DNA of 42,762 nt, from positions 1 to 42,762 of the forward strand of contig DAOVYB010000001.1 of NCBI GenBank assembly GCA_030635835.1, read 5' to 3'. This document shows, one piece after another, positions 42,654 through 42,762 of the stretch. The position numbers were made by a program, and so were the translations under genes. This DNA comes from Gammaproteobacteria bacterium (GTDB lineage: Bacteria; Pseudomonadota; Gammaproteobacteria; UBA6429). The notes under the pieces are model-generated. The model worked only from the letters and a program-made list of their open reading frames with translations. It searched no databases and had not been told where the DNA came from. Position 1 is the stretch's first letter. Each line of letters begins with the position of its first letter.

Positions 42654-42762
42654 GATAAAAGGTGTTTATACTTTAGTCTGCAACCGTTTGTCCGCTATAT
42701 TTATGTAGTATAGTTATTCTTTTTTACACAGATGTAAATTGAACAGGGATGAAAAATAATTA
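42654..42762. other. Right edge after metA
   Basis: 109 bp of AT-rich sequence with no gene start recognised. TATACT and AGTATA form only a weak distant pair; no terminator is clear. Confidence 0.4.

Overview
The window reads as chromosomal DNA of a free-living, AT-rich gammaproteobacterium. It carries MutH, which is nearly confined to Gammaproteobacteria, together with a YaiL/DUF2058 protein, a GcvR-like double-ACT protein, PurT, a YheS-type ABC-F protein and a three-gene proton-translocating transhydrogenase. The genus cannot be fixed from sequence alone. No rRNA, tRNA, CRISPR array, phage gene or transposase gene was recognised, so this looks like core chromosome scattered with small non-coding repeats.

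Layout. 1-1067 (-): adenylate kinase whose C-terminus runs into a long Lys/Ala tail made of 69-bp tandem repeats, cut by the window edge. 1434-2554 (+): inorganic pyrophosphatase and a phosphoesterase. 2769-4024: moaE-moaD divergent from moaC. 4202-7033 (+): Sel1-repeat protein, mutH, methyltransferase. 7172-8680 (-): membrane-anchored glutamate-synthase-like protein. 8967-10370 (+): two small cytoplasmic proteins. 10410-12428 (-): HD-GYP sensor. 13114-16378: pirin, glutathionyl-hydroquinone reductase and DoxX genes divergent from a LysR gene, resembling the E. coli yqjFG/yhaJK region. 16566-18615 (+): two-component system. 18818-21654 (+): pntAA-pntAB-pntB. 21706-23885 (-): GGDEF/EAL protein and a CheY-like receiver. 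24049-26046 (+): hydrolase-thioredoxin fusion and DUF2799 lipoprotein. 26323-28966: MddA-like methanethiol methyltransferase divergent from a CadC/TPR membrane regulator. 28958-34537 (-): dienelactone hydrolase, NnrS, YheS, a small unknown and a glycosyltransferase. 34628-39031 (+): GcvR-like protein, then a periplasmic binding protein overlapping a hybrid histidine kinase. 39040-40239 (-): purT. 40541-42653 (+): P-loop ATPase and metA.

Themes. Signalling genes are dense: two c-di-GMP proteins, two sensor kinases, two stand-alone receivers, one LysR and one membrane-bound winged-helix regulator. Stress and redox functions (quinone/electrophile detoxification, NnrS, transhydrogenase, thioredoxin fusion) and sulfur functions (MetA, MddA) also recur.

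The least explained structures are: (1) the histone-H1-like tail on adenylate kinase; (2) a family of short elements with a shared core and long inverted arms that differ from copy to copy (9660-9785 and 12975-13118, with a relative at 5222-5341), possibly inserted into hairpins; (3) a second family of four inverted-repeat elements built from ACCACAGAGG-type arms; (4) a LuxP/LuxQ-like binding-protein/hybrid-kinase pair; (5) an alpha/beta-hydrolase-like domain fused to a TlpA-type thioredoxin; and (6) a hairpin that buries the mutH start codon.
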